Shown here one piece after another: positions 20,319 to 28,763 of a stretch of DNA of 49,259 nucleotides. A program made the position numbers and the translations under genes. The stretch lies in contig DVML01000032.1 in NCBI GenBank assembly GCA_018714965.1, positions 1 to 49,259 on the forward strand, given 5' to 3'. The notes under the pieces were generated by a model, which worked only from the letters and a program-made list of their open reading frames with translations, was not told the DNA's origin and searched no databases. This DNA is from Fimihabitans intestinipullorum (GTDB lineage Bacteria; Bacillota_I; Bacilli_A; RF39; UBA660). Each line of letters opens with the position of its first letter. Within the stretch, counting starts at the first letter, position 1.

Positions 20319-23100
20319 GAATGACAACGGTTCGTTTGAGTGTTTTCGTAAAATCTCCATATGTCACTGTATAGGTAATTGTATATGTGTTAGGAGAGGT
20401 TGTATCAACTTTTGTTACTGGAGTTCCTGTTGCATCTACGATTTTTGGAGGAGCAATTGTAGCTTCATCGGTGACATCTACACCATCTTCAGTAACTTTT
20501 ACAGAGTATTCTGTGTAAGCTCCACCAACTGTTAGAGTAATTGTTTCACTACCTACGAGTTGTGCAGTAATCGTTGTTTTTAACCCGGATAAGTCTACTT
20601 TCGTTTCTGCTCCGGCGCTTTCTAACGAAGCATCGTTTACATAAGTTGCTTTTACTACATAGGTAGAAGCACTTTTAGCGCTGACTGTAAATGATATTTG
20701 TGTTTCGGCAGTTGATTGTATCAAACGAAGTGATCCATCTGTATTTTTTGCATAAACGTTATATTTAACTCCACCTAATGCAGCATTTTTAGGATCGACC
20801 TTATTCCATGAAAGAGTAACAGTCGTTCCTTTTAAAGAACTTGTAAGACCTGTAGGTGTATCTAATACAGTGTAATTTTCAGATACTTCTGTAGGTTCTG
20901 TTCCTTTTTTGAATAGTTCTGTACGTCTCATGTTAGCTGGTGTATTTGGTCCTGCTAATTTTGCTGGATTTGATCCCATTTCAACTTCTACAGCAACAAC
21001 ACCACTTGGCATCTGGAATTCTGCATTTGAAGTGAAGAATCCTCTTGCGACAGCTTGGAACAATCTACGATGTCCGCCAGTATTAACTGTACTTACATGA
21101 TTTGGATCAATTTTGTCATATCCATACCAAACAGAAATTGCGTATTGAGTATTGTATCCAGTTACCCATAAGTCGTTAACGGCATTATCTGGGAATCCAT
21201 ACCGTTGGATTACTTCTTTCGTAAAGTTAGAAGTACCAGTCTTCGCTGCAAATTTTACACCATTTACCATGTTAGATCCGACTCCGAAGTCTGAAGCGTC
21301 GTATAGAACACTGGTAATCATGTATGCTGTTTCTGGACTCATGACCTTTTTCTTTTCTACTTTATGTTCATAAGTTTCACCAGAATTACGATATACGATT
21401 TTTGTAAATGTATAAGGTTTAATATAGTAACCACCATTTGAGAATGCTGCATATGCTGCAGACATTGTAAGTGGGCTTTCTCCGTTGTATCCACCTAATG
21501 CGTGCGCTTCGTGGATGAGTCCATTGTCGGAAACTTCAGGAGAGAGTCCGAGAGACTCAGCAAATGCTTTGATTTGAGAATTTTTATTTTGCTGGAATGC
21601 TTTTAATGCTGGGATATTACGTGATTGAGCGAGTGCATCACGTAGAGTCATAAATCCTTGGAATTTACGGTCCCAGTTTTCAATTGGAGTACCGTCTGTA
21701 TATGTATGTGGTTCGTCGACAAAAGGCGTATAGGTAGACCAATTCTGATATTCGATACCTGGACCATAGTCGTAGATTGGTTTTGCCGTTGATCCGATCT
21801 GTCTATCTATCATCGTTGCGCGGTTATAATCACGTACTCCTGAACGATTTCGACCAGCACCAATTGCAGCAACCGCACCTGTTTTTACATCGATGACTGA
21901 GATTCCTGCATTTACGGAATCATTTTCCCACTTAAACGTTTCTCCTGACATAATGTCATCTACGTGCTTTTGTTGTTCTTTATTCATCGTCGTATAGATC
22001 TGCATAGATACGTTATATGGATTTTGTCCTGTGACATCGATTACATCTTCGATGACAGTATCAACAAATGCTTGATAAGTATCTACTTGACCTGTCGTTT
22101 CTGTGTTTTTCAATAATTTATCTACCGATAGTGCTTTTGCAGCTTTTCGTTCTTTCGATGTGATATATCCATGGCGTTCCATGAGATATAGAACGGTATT
22201 ACGACGCTTTTCTGCAGCTTCTGGATGTAGATATGGGTCGTATGAATTTGGTGCCTGGAATAATCCTGCGATCAAGGCAGCCTCTGCTAAGTTGATATCT
22301 TTAGCACTTTTTCCAAAGTAAGTTAAACATGCTTGTTCTACACCGTAAGCACCACTACCTAAATAAGGTGCATTGACATAGAACTCCATGATTTCTTTCT
22401 TACTGTAGTTTTGTTCGACTTGGAAGATCGACATATAAATGTCTGTAAATTTTCTCGTAATACTACGTTGAGTAGAAGTAAAGTGATTCTTTACAATTTG
22501 CATTGTCAACGTAGATGCTCCACCGGCGTTTCTTCCTAATACTGTACCAATTCCAGCTTTTAAGAAACGAGGTAAATCGAATCCATTGTGTTGGAAGAAA
22601 CGAGAATCTTCTGTTGCAATAATGGCATTGACCAATACTTCTGGAAGTTCATCATAGGTAATTTTTTCACGATTTTCACTTCCTAGTTTTGCAACGACAT
22701 TTCCCTCTACATCATATACGATAGATGCTTCTTGGTGATATAGTTTTTCCGGGTCAAACTGAGGTGCATTGATGACGATGTATGCCATGAATGCTGCAAC
22801 AGCGAGGAAACATATAATAAAGAAGATCAGAATTGCAAGTAAGATCTTTTTTCCTCTTCTTTTTTTCTTTCGTGACGAGTCACTATGCCTCACAGCTTTT
22901 GCCGAATGTCGTGGTTTTGGCTTTGCCTTTTGCTTTTTTAAAAACGACGGAACTAAGATGATTACATCGATAATTCCTAATACTAAGAATGCTTTTAAAA
23001 AGCCGATTGCCAAAGTTCCAACGATGAGTGCAATGATGCTGACTAAAATGACAGCACATTCAAATTGATTGTTTCGAATAAATCGTTTTACTTTCTTCAT
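20311..23100 (-). CDS. ponA: Bifunctional class A penicillin-binding protein (PBP1)
   Basis: A 929-residue enzyme that polymerises and cross-links peptidoglycan. In order: two extra N-terminal membrane helices (about 13-55), a basic linker, the main anchor helix (about 87-110), a GT51 transglycosylase (about 125-300) with the catalytic EDSRFF and GGASTLTMQ motifs, and a transpeptidase (about 360-680) with SxxK in GSTAKPI, SxN in SRN and KTGTS. After it come a fibronectin-III-like domain (about 740-840) and an Ig-like C-terminal domain. The gene starts within the recU stop (ATGA overlap), the same order as B. subtilis recU-ponA. Confidence 0.94.
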   Translation of the reverse strand: MKKVKRFIRNNQFECAVILVSIIALIVGTLAIGFLKAFLVLGIIDVIILVPSFLKKQKAKPKPRHSAKAVRHSDSSRKKKRRGKKILLAILIFFIICFLAVAAFMAYIVINAPQFDPEKLYHQEASIVYDVEGNVVAKLGSENREKITYDELPEVLVNAIIATEDSRFFQHNGFDLPRFLKAGIGTVLGRNAGGASTLTMQIVKNHFTSTQRSITRKFTDIYMSIFQVEQNYSKKEIMEFYVNAPYLGSGAYGVEQACLTYFGKSAKDINLAEAALIAGLFQAPNSYDPYLHPEAAEKRRNTVLYLMERHGYITSKERKAAKALSVDKLLKNTETTGQVDTYQAFVDTVIEDVIDVTGQNPYNVSMQIYTTMNKEQQKHVDDIMSGETFKWENDSVNAGISVIDVKTGAVAAIGAGRNRSGVRDYNRATMIDRQIGSTAKPIYDYGPGIEYQNWSTYTPFVDEPHTYTDGTPIENWDRKFQGFMTLRDALAQSRNIPALKAFQQNKNSQIKAFAESLGLSPEVSDNGLIHEAHALGGYNGESPLTMSAAYAAFSNGGYYIKPYTFTKIVYRNSGETYEHKVEKKKVMSPETAYMITSVLYDASDFGVGSNMVNGVKFAAKTGTSNFTKEVIQRYGFPDNAVNDLWVTGYNTQYAISVWYGYDKIDPNHVSTVNTGGHRRLFQAVARGFFTSNAEFQMPSGVVAVEVEMGSNPAKLAGPNTPANMRRTELFKKGTEPTEVSENYTVLDTPTGLTSSLKGTTVTLSWNKVDPKNAALGGVKYNVYAKNTDGSLRLIQSTAETQISFTVSAKSASTYVVKATYVNDASLESAGAETKVDLSGLKTTITAQLVGSETITLTVGGAYTEYSVKVTEDGVDVTDEATIAPPKIVDATGTPVTKVDTTSPNTYTITYTVTYGDFTKTLKRTVVIRE

Positions 23101-23672
23101 AATGCTTCTCCTTTAAAATAAATTTCATCTAATACTGATAAATAATCTAATCGAGGAGTATATTTCTCTTTGATTAGAAAGCCCTCTTTTTCGAAAAAAG
23201 AGACAGGGATTGACTTCCTATTTGTGTTTGTTAGGAATGCTTGAAGTTTACTACCATCTAGAAGATATGTCAAATTCAAGGTTGAAAATCGTACGATGAG
23301 AAATCCAATTCCTCCATGTCTACGGACATCCTCTAAATGTTTAATTTGATGTGAATGAATATTCGATAGCGGAAATCGAGTCTTATATCTCGTTTCTTTT
23401 GCTTCGAAATCAATATATCGTCCCTTATAAATGCCATTATAGTCTGTAGTTGACGGAGTTTTATAATAGGCTTCGCGAATCACTGCGTCAATTCGCGAGT
23501 GATAATCTACTCTAGAGACAGTAATTGGCGTCGGTTTTTTATAGATAATCGCGATATCATTGTTTCGATAGTAAAGATTTGTTTCATTGATGTCTGCTTC
23601 CAGACTCATTCCTCTGTTGCTGTACGATACTTCGTGTTTCGTCTGCTTTTTAATTCCACCAGGATAATTCAT
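23097..23672 (-). CDS. recU: Holliday-junction resolvase RecU
   Basis: A 191-residue endonuclease that resolves recombination intermediates in low-GC Gram-positive bacteria. It has the N-terminal NYPGGIKKQ and RGMSLEADIN segments and the nuclease core (IDAVIREAYYKTPSTTDYNG, then YIDFEAKET) with the Asp, Glu and Lys of the active site. It also has HQIKHLEDVRRHGGIGFLIVRF and a C-terminal segment typical of the family. ATG 23672 is chosen because GGTGAAG precedes it and the family begins with (M)NYP; longer in-frame starts run into the promoter region. It overlaps the PBP gene by 4 bases. A TATAAT on the minus strand (23689-23694) is the likely -10. Confidence 0.95.
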   Translation of the reverse strand: MNYPGGIKKQTKHEVSYSNRGMSLEADINETNLYYRNNDIAIIYKKPTPITVSRVDYHSRIDAVIREAYYKTPSTTDYNGIYKGRYIDFEAKETRYKTRFPLSNIHSHQIKHLEDVRRHGGIGFLIVRFSTLNLTYLLDGSKLQAFLTNTNRKSIPVSFFEKEGFLIKEKYTPRLDYLSVLDEIYFKGEAL

Positions 23673-23767
23673 ATACTTCACCATTTTAATTATACTATAA
23701 AACAGTGAGAAAAGAAATGATTTTTCATGGAAATTTTCATTTGACAATCGAAAGATGAAAGAATATA

Positions 23768-23785
23768 TGTCAAGCTTTTTTGACA
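23768..23785. promoter_or_regulatory. Inverted repeat over the engB -35 element
   Basis: TGTCAA, 6 bases, TTGACA is a perfect inverted repeat whose right arm is the -35 hexamer of the engB promoter. It might be a repressor site or only a chance palindrome. Confidence 0.4.
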
Positions 23786-23809
23786 GGAAAAGAGAGAACA
23801 TGATATAAT
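23780..23809 (+). promoter_or_regulatory. SigA-type promoter of engB
   Basis: Consensus TTGACA (23780-23785), 18-base spacer, consensus TATAAT (23804-23809). Confidence 0.8.
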
Positions 23810-23841
23810 TTATGAGTCAAAGAGAAAATACGGGTGAGATT

Positions 23842-24423
23842 ATGAAGATAACGAGTGTAGAGTTAAAAGTGAGTGCTGTCAGACGTAGTCAGTATCCTAC
23901 GGATAATAAACCAGAATTTTTAATGGTTGGGAGAAGTAATGTAGGGAAGAGTAGTTTTATCAACACTTTAATCCATCGTAAAAATTATGCACGTACGTCT
24001 TCCAATCCTGGAAAGACACAGACGATCAATTTTTATCTAGTAAATGATGCTTTTTATCTAGTGGATGCTCCGGGGTATGGGTTTGCTAATTTAAGTAAGA
24101 AGCACCGTAAAAAATTTGGATTGATGATGGAAGATTACATGACGAATCGTAAAAATCTAAAACAAGTGTTTATGTTGATCGATTTTAGACATAAACCTAC
24201 GAGTGATGATATTTTAATGTACGATTTTTTGAAACATTATGAAATACCTGTTACGATCGTCGCAACGAAGATTGATAAAGTAGGAATTACATCTCATCAA
24301 AAACAGAGAAATTTAATCTTAGATGCATTAGAGCTAGTTGTTGGCAATGATTTTGTCATGTTTTCTAATGTAACGAAAGCCGGAAAAGATGAGATTCATC
24401 AAAAGATAGAAAATAACATCTAG
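23842..24423 (+). CDS. engB: Ribosome-biogenesis GTPase EngB (YsxC)
   Basis: A 193-residue essential GTPase for late assembly of the 50S subunit. G1 is GRSNVGKSS, G2 GKTQT, G3 DAPGYG, G4 TKIDK and G5 SNVTKAG. The start MKITSVELKVSA at ATG 23842 has GGTGAG upstream and matches the family; the ATG at 23812 would give a nonconserved 10-residue extension lying between the promoter and that site. It is transcribed divergently from recU. Confidence 0.95.
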   Translation: MKITSVELKVSAVRRSQYPTDNKPEFLMVGRSNVGKSSFINTLIHRKNYARTSSNPGKTQTINFYLVNDAFYLVDAPGYGFANLSKKHRKKFGLMMEDYMTNRKNLKQVFMLIDFRHKPTSDDILMYDFLKHYEIPVTIVATKIDKVGITSHQKQRNLILDALELVVGNDFVMFSNVTKAGKDEIHQKIENNI

Positions 24424-24471
24424 ATCGATCGCAAAATTTACCAAAAGACATAGGATATGTTAGGTGGTAAT

Positions 24472-24960
24472 GTGAAGATCGTTATGTTGGATGAAAATAG
24501 CTTTTTCATTTATTTAAATCGAGATTATATCTCAGAGATAAACTTTGAAGAAAAATACGAGTTAGAAGCTTATTTTAAAGTGTTATTTTCTAAATTGAAA
24601 ATATATTATGATATCGAAATGTGTGGATATTATCATATTAAATGCTATATCGACTCTTACTACGGAATAATTTTATACGTACAAAAAGAAGATGTAGAAT
24701 ATTTTGATTACTTGGATAATCAAGTGGATATGAGAATGATACTAGAAGAGGAACAGTGTTTTTTATACCGAATATTTGATTATTTTGATTTTCCTGCATC
24801 CTTTAAAAAGAAAGGTGATATCTATCAATATAAAAAAGGACTTTACTATAAATTAAATGAAAAACTTGACTCAATCTCATTTGGAAAGTTGTTAGAATAT
24901 TCTGAGATCGTATTTGAAAATACGTTACCAATATTGAAGTATGGAAAGAAAGTGTCGTAA
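24472..24960 (+). CDS. Unrecognised cytoplasmic protein
   Basis: A 162-residue product not assigned to a family. GTG 24472 is chosen with AGGTGG just upstream; ATG 24457 is possible. The protein is rich in Tyr, Phe, Asp and Glu, has only two Cys and no signal or membrane helix. It appears to be two similar alpha-beta halves: FFIYLNRDYISEINFEEKYELEAYFKVL then strand pairs, and a second half with FLYRIFDYFDF and IYQYKKGLYYKL. It ends with a hairpin-associated stop. A remote MecA-like adaptor fold crossed my mind but no diagnostic motif supports it. It lies 48 bases after engB, probably co-transcribed. Confidence 0.65.
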   Translation: MKIVMLDENSFFIYLNRDYISEINFEEKYELEAYFKVLFSKLKIYYDIEMCGYYHIKCYIDSYYGIILYVQKEDVEYFDYLDNQVDMRMILEEEQCFLYRIFDYFDFPASFKKKGDIYQYKKGLYYKLNEKLDSISFGKLLEYSEIVFENTLPILKYGKKVS

Positions 24961-24971
24961 CTTTCTTTTTT
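24945..24971 (+). terminator. Intrinsic terminator
   Basis: The stem AAAGAAAGT / ACTTTCTTT with loop GTCGTA, then T's. It includes the stop codon of the upstream gene. Confidence 0.8.
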
Positions 24972-25002
24972 GCAAATAAAATGTCAAATATTTGAAAAAG
25001 CA

Positions 25003-25030
25003 TTTAAAGTCGATAGAAATATGGTATGAT
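25003..25030 (+). promoter_or_regulatory. Extended -10 promoter
   Basis: TGG directly before TATGAT (25025-25030) forms an extended -10. TTTAAA (25003-25008) is a possible weak -35 at 16 bases. Confidence 0.5.
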
Positions 25031-25053
25031 ATTAAGAGAAAGTAGGGGAGATT

Positions 25054-26331
25054 ATGGGAACTGATGTTTTACAATCTAACGTAGAAAAAGCGATGATGCC
25101 ATTTAGTGGAATTATTGATGTGATCGTAAAATTTGCGCCTATCTTTATCGTTTTATCGCTGATTGTCATAATTTCTCTGTTTCGCATTTTTCAAAAAGCA
25201 GGTAAACCTGGATGGGCGGCTTTTGTGCCAATCTATAATTTGATCGTTTTTGCTAAGATTTGCGATATGAACATGATGACTTTGCTGTGGATCTTCGTAC
25301 CACTTTTAGGTCAAATCATTTTATGGGTTTTATTAGTGATGAACTTATCTCGTGTTTTTGGGAAGAGCAAAGATTTTGGTACTGCTATGATTTTCGTACC
25401 GTTTATTTGTTTCCCAATGCTTGCATTCCAAGATGCAAAATATAAAAATCAGGATGCTCCGATGAAAAAAGTTGTTTCACAAGGAATGGCCGTACGTGGA
25501 ATGAATCAAGTGGATGGAATGCAATTGAAAAGTCAAGATGAATTCCAAGAAGTTACAATGGATACAGGAATGTCACGACCAATCGCACCAGTACATGTTG
25601 CAGATCAAAGTACGGATGTTACAACTTCTAATCCACAACGAGATCTATTAAATGCAATGCCACAGATGAACGTGAATGTTACACAGATGGCAGCACAACA
25701 AAATTCTATTGGAGGGCAGAGTTATACGCAGCCGGTTGTTTCGATGGGACAACCGAATGTGACACCACAGGACAATTTCACTTCTACACCAGTCGCAGAA
25801 CAATCAGTACAGCCAGTTACACCAATTGTTCCTTTGAATGAATCTCCTTCGGATACAGCAATGGTAGAAGAAGAACCACCGGCAATGAATCCACAATTAG
25901 CTATTTTACAAGGGAATATAGTGGATACTCCAACGTATACAGAACCTCCTATGCCTGTTTATGAAACACCCGTGCAACCGGAGATAAATCCAGTTCCACT
26001 TGCACAATCAGATGTCGAGAGAATGCAAGAGCAACCATCGATGATGGGAATTTTCGATAATCCATTAGAAATGCATGCAACGATGAATCCAACGCCGAAT
26101 GTCGAACCGACGCCAAATATCGTGCAAACTCCACAACCTGTAGTAAATCAGCCAATCGAGCAACAGTCTACAGTGCAATTGGATTTGAATGGAAGGGTGA
26201 TGCAGCCATCAGAAAGAGAACTTGCAAACAAGCAAGCAGAAATTACACCTGGGTTTAAACGTTGTCCTCACTGTGGAGCGAAAGTTGCAGAGCATTTGGA
26301 AACATGTTTCTTATGTGGAAATCGTTTTTAA
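25054..26331 (+). CDS. DUF5684-like membrane protein with long linker and C-terminal zinc ribbon
   Basis: A 425-residue protein. The N-terminal third (about 20-130) has three or four membrane helices with the DUF5684 pattern KAGKPGWAAFVPIYNLIVFAKI and DAKYKNQ. Residues about 150-395 are a Pro/Gln/Thr/Met-rich low-complexity linker. The last 25 residues form a zinc ribbon, CPHC...CFLC. This is the mirror order of the ribbon proteins at 1747 and 3218. The family has no established function; in this lineage it may be an envelope scaffold. Expression comes from its own promoter, and the linker is likely flexible. Confidence 0.78.
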   Translation: MGTDVLQSNVEKAMMPFSGIIDVIVKFAPIFIVLSLIVIISLFRIFQKAGKPGWAAFVPIYNLIVFAKICDMNMMTLLWIFVPLLGQIILWVLLVMNLSRVFGKSKDFGTAMIFVPFICFPMLAFQDAKYKNQDAPMKKVVSQGMAVRGMNQVDGMQLKSQDEFQEVTMDTGMSRPIAPVHVADQSTDVTTSNPQRDLLNAMPQMNVNVTQMAAQQNSIGGQSYTQPVVSMGQPNVTPQDNFTSTPVAEQSVQPVTPIVPLNESPSDTAMVEEEPPAMNPQLAILQGNIVDTPTYTEPPMPVYETPVQPEINPVPLAQSDVERMQEQPSMMGIFDNPLEMHATMNPTPNVEPTPNIVQTPQPVVNQPIEQQSTVQLDLNGRVMQPSERELANKQAEITPGFKRCPHCGAKVAEHLETCFLCGNRF

Positions 26332-26357
26332 AGAAAAGTCTTCTTTTCTTTTTTTTG
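26332..26357 (+). terminator. Intrinsic terminator
   Basis: The stem AAAGAAAAG / CTTTTCTTT with loop TCTT and a long T run starts right after the stop codon. Confidence 0.85.
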
Positions 26358-26386
26358 TTGGAGAAAGATCCTTTTTGTGTTATAAT
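26358..26386 (+). promoter_or_regulatory. SigA-type promoter of der
   Basis: TTGGAG (26358-26363), 17-base spacer, TATAAT (26381-26386) with a TG extension. Confidence 0.7.
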
Positions 26387-26409
26387 GATTAGGAATTTGA
26401 GGTGATAAG

Positions 26410-27726
26410 ATGAAAAAACCTGTCGTAGCTCTTGTGGGAAGACCAAATGTAGGAAAATCAACGATATTTAATCGTCTCGTTGGAAAGAAGATTTCTATTA
26501 TAGAAGATACACCTGGAGTAACGAGAGATCGTATCTATGGTACTGTTAAGTTTAACGACTATAGTTTTCATTTGATCGATACTGGTGGAATTGATTTATC
26601 AGAGGATCTTTTTAACGAAGAAATTAAAATGCAGGCAGAACTTGCCATCGACGAAGCCGATATTGTATTATTTGTTGTCGATGGAAAAGAAGGGCTTACT
26701 TCGAACGATTACGTCGTACGTGACATGCTTGTGAAGGCACATAAAAATGTCATCGTCGTGATCAATAAAACCGATAGCAAAGAATATAAGAATCATATGT
26801 ATGATTTCTACGAATTAGGATTTGATCATTACGAAGAAGTTTCGGGAGAACAAAATATTGGAATTCACGATCTACTTACGATGATTACTACTGATTTTCC
26901 GATGAATTTAGAGGACGAATATGATGAGCATATGATACGTTTTTCAGTGATTGGAAGACCGAATGTCGGAAAAAGCAGCTTAGTTAATGCAATCGTCAAT
27001 GAAGAACGTGCAATTGTAAGTAATGAAGCTGGAACGACAAGGGATGCAGTCGACACAGTTTTTACCTATCATGGAAATGATTATGTTGTAATTGATACGG
27101 CTGGAATGAGAAAAAAAGGACGGATTTACGAACGCGTAGAAAAATATAGCTTATTACGCTCATTACGTGCAATCGATCGCTCTGATGTTTGTTTAATTGT
27201 AATCAATGCAGAAGAAGGCATTATCGAACACGATAAACATATCGCTGGATATGCAATCGACGCTGGTAAGGCTGTCATCATCGTCGTAAATAAATGGGAT
27301 GTAGTAGAAGATAAAGATCGCGCGATGAAACGTTGGACAGAAGACATTCGAAATCAATTTCAATTTATGAATTATGCACCAATTGTCTTTTTATCTGCTC
27401 GTACGAAAAAGAGAATTCATACATTGATGCCAGAAATTGTAAGAGTGTATGAAAATAGTAAAAGAGAGATTAAAACAAGTTTATTGAACGATGTGATCAT
27501 GGATGCATATGCTCTTAATCTCCCACCTTCTTACAAAGGAAAGAGATTAAAAATTTACTTTTCAAATCAAGTGAGCACGCAACCACCAACATTTAATATT
27601 CAAGTAAATAGTAAGGGATTAATTCATTTTTCTTACGAGAGATATTTGGAAAATAAAATACGTGAATCATTCGATTTTGAAGGAACTCCAATCGTATTAC
27701 AATTTAAAAATAAAGGAGAACAATAA
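26410..27726 (+). CDS. der: Tandem GTPase Der (EngA)
   Basis: A 438-residue essential ribosome-assembly GTPase with two G domains. The first has GRPNVGKST, DTGGI and NKTD; the second has GRPNVGKSS, DTAGMRKKG and NKWD. A KH-like C-terminal domain (about 355-438) includes PPSYKGKRLKIYFSNQVSTQPP. The length is that of the family. GAGGTGATAAG precedes the ATG. The TAA stop is at the left foot of the following terminator. Confidence 0.97.
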   Translation: MKKPVVALVGRPNVGKSTIFNRLVGKKISIIEDTPGVTRDRIYGTVKFNDYSFHLIDTGGIDLSEDLFNEEIKMQAELAIDEADIVLFVVDGKEGLTSNDYVVRDMLVKAHKNVIVVINKTDSKEYKNHMYDFYELGFDHYEEVSGEQNIGIHDLLTMITTDFPMNLEDEYDEHMIRFSVIGRPNVGKSSLVNAIVNEERAIVSNEAGTTRDAVDTVFTYHGNDYVVIDTAGMRKKGRIYERVEKYSLLRSLRAIDRSDVCLIVINAEEGIIEHDKHIAGYAIDAGKAVIIVVNKWDVVEDKDRAMKRWTEDIRNQFQFMNYAPIVFLSARTKKRIHTLMPEIVRVYENSKREIKTSLLNDVIMDAYALNLPPSYKGKRLKIYFSNQVSTQPPTFNIQVNSKGLIHFSYERYLENKIRESFDFEGTPIVLQFKNKGEQ

Positions 27727-27749
27727 AACGTACTTTACGTACGTTTTTT
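27726..27749 (+). terminator. Intrinsic terminator of der
   Basis: The stem AAACGTAC / GTACGTTT with loop TTTAC is followed by T's. Confidence 0.8.
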
Positions 27750-27753
27750 ATGT

Positions 27754-27780
27754 ACCAATGAAGTAGGAAATCATATACTA
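27754..27780 (+). promoter_or_regulatory. SigK-like sporulation promoter of spoVIF
   Basis: AC (27754-27755), 16-base spacer, CATATACTA (27772-27780), an exact match to the SigK pattern AC-N16-CATANNNTA. It lies just before a gene that is SigK-dependent in B. subtilis. Confidence 0.65.
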
Positions 27781-27794
27781 ACTTAGGAGGTACT

Positions 27795-28043
27795 ATGAAT
27801 ATGAATTTTTCGGATAGTTTTTTTAATAAGATAGAAAAAAAGACGAACGTTGGAAAGGAAACGATTTTGGATTTAGCGAAGAAATTACAACAAAATGATT
27901 TAAAACATGAGGGGACACTTCGCGAAGTAATTCAAGAACTTGGGAAAATGACAGGTAAGAGTGTGTCAAAAGAAAAAGAAGATAAAATTGTAGAAGCGGT
28001 TGTGAATGATAAAGTTCCTAACGATCTGAATAAATTTTTATAA
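27795..28043 (+). CDS. spoVIF: Stage VI sporulation protein F
   Basis: An 82-residue protein with the family core FFNKIEKKTNVGKETILDLAKKLQ and MTGKSVSKEKEDKIVEAV. In B. subtilis SpoVIF (YjcC) is needed for coat assembly and spore resistance at the last stage, acting through GerR. AGGAGG precedes the ATG. The promoter upstream has the expected SigK form. No own terminator is obvious; the next promoter begins 22 bases later. Confidence 0.88.
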   Translation: MNMNFSDSFFNKIEKKTNVGKETILDLAKKLQQNDLKHEGTLREVIQELGKMTGKSVSKEKEDKIVEAVVNDKVPNDLNKFL

Positions 28044-28064
28044 TGTAAAGTCAATATAAAAATA

Positions 28065-28094
28065 TTGTCAAAGAATTGTGATGTTTGGTACAAT
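28065..28094 (+). promoter_or_regulatory. SigA-type promoter
   Basis: TTGTCA (28065-28070), 18-base spacer, TACAAT (28089-28094) with a TGG extension. Confidence 0.6.
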
Positions 28095-28116
28095 GAGAAT
28101 AGGGTTGGTGAGTTTT

Positions 28117-28680
28117 ATGCAGGACGAAAATAGTCAACAGATCAATCAATTGAAGCAAAATCTTGTACCACTTTCGACAGGATTATTAAAGAGTTTTTCC
28201 GATCAAGAAATTGAGCTGTTGACAAAGAAACTAGAGCAAATGATAAAGCGAGAATATTCAAAAAAAGAGACGGATGCTACACTAATGCAAGATCGAATGA
28301 AACATAATTTTCGTTTTTGTGTAACTCGTGTAGGTGGTGGGATGCGTCGTGAAATTGATCAAATGGAGGAAGATCAAACAATAGAGGAAGAATATCAAAC
28401 TTTGCGAGATATTTTTGATCGATACTTTCATACATCTACGACGAATTGTTATGAAGATTTTATCGGGCGTAGTTTAGAAGATATTTTAGATGATTTTAAG
28501 AGACTAAATCATCAACAAATTCCATTTGATTTAAAATACACGACGTTGAAAAAGAAAATGAGAAAAAAGATGAATCAATCTTTAGATCCATTTGTAAAAA
28601 CGACGAGAGATACAGTTTCAAAACAATTTTTCCACAAGATTTCTATTGGGAAAAAATATATTAGAAAAAAAAGAGGATAA
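28117..28680 (+). CDS. Unrecognised basic helical protein
   Basis: A 187-residue protein with no family match. ATG 28117 is chosen because GGTTGGTGAG lies before it; the ATGs at 28078 and 28081 overlap the promoter. It looks almost entirely helical, with a charged N-terminal half (LTKKLEQMIKREYSKKETD), a Gly-rich turn FCVTRVGGGMRRE, an acidic stretch and a strongly basic C-terminus ending KKYIRKKRG. There is no membrane segment. The basic tail could bind nucleic acid, but this is speculative. It forms a single-gene unit between spoVIF and an ABC exporter. Confidence 0.65.
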   Translation: MQDENSQQINQLKQNLVPLSTGLLKSFSDQEIELLTKKLEQMIKREYSKKETDATLMQDRMKHNFRFCVTRVGGGMRREIDQMEEDQTIEEEYQTLRDIFDRYFHTSTTNCYEDFIGRSLEDILDDFKRLNHQQIPFDLKYTTLKKKMRKKMNQSLDPFVKTTRDTVSKQFFHKISIGKKYIRKKRG

Positions 28681-28709
28681 AGAGTGATAGGAAAACTTTC
28701 CTCTTTTTA
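28669..28709 (+). terminator. Intrinsic terminator
   Basis: An outer stem AAAAGAGGA / TCCTCTTTT encloses a smaller hairpin and is followed by TTTTT. Confidence 0.6.
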
Positions 28710-28738
28710 TTGTGTGGCTTCTAAAAGTATGGTATATT
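28710..28738 (+). promoter_or_regulatory. SigA-type promoter of the ABC exporter
   Basis: TTGTGT (28710-28715), 17-base spacer, TATATT (28733-28738). It begins where the preceding terminator ends. Confidence 0.5.
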
Positions 28739-28763
28739 AAAGCAATGATATGAGGTGAGATGG

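Noticed and set aside
22769..23068. Open frame antisense to the penicillin-binding-protein gene
   Set aside because: It is the complement of basic and hydrophobic N-terminal codons, with no ribosome binding site and no family resemblance.
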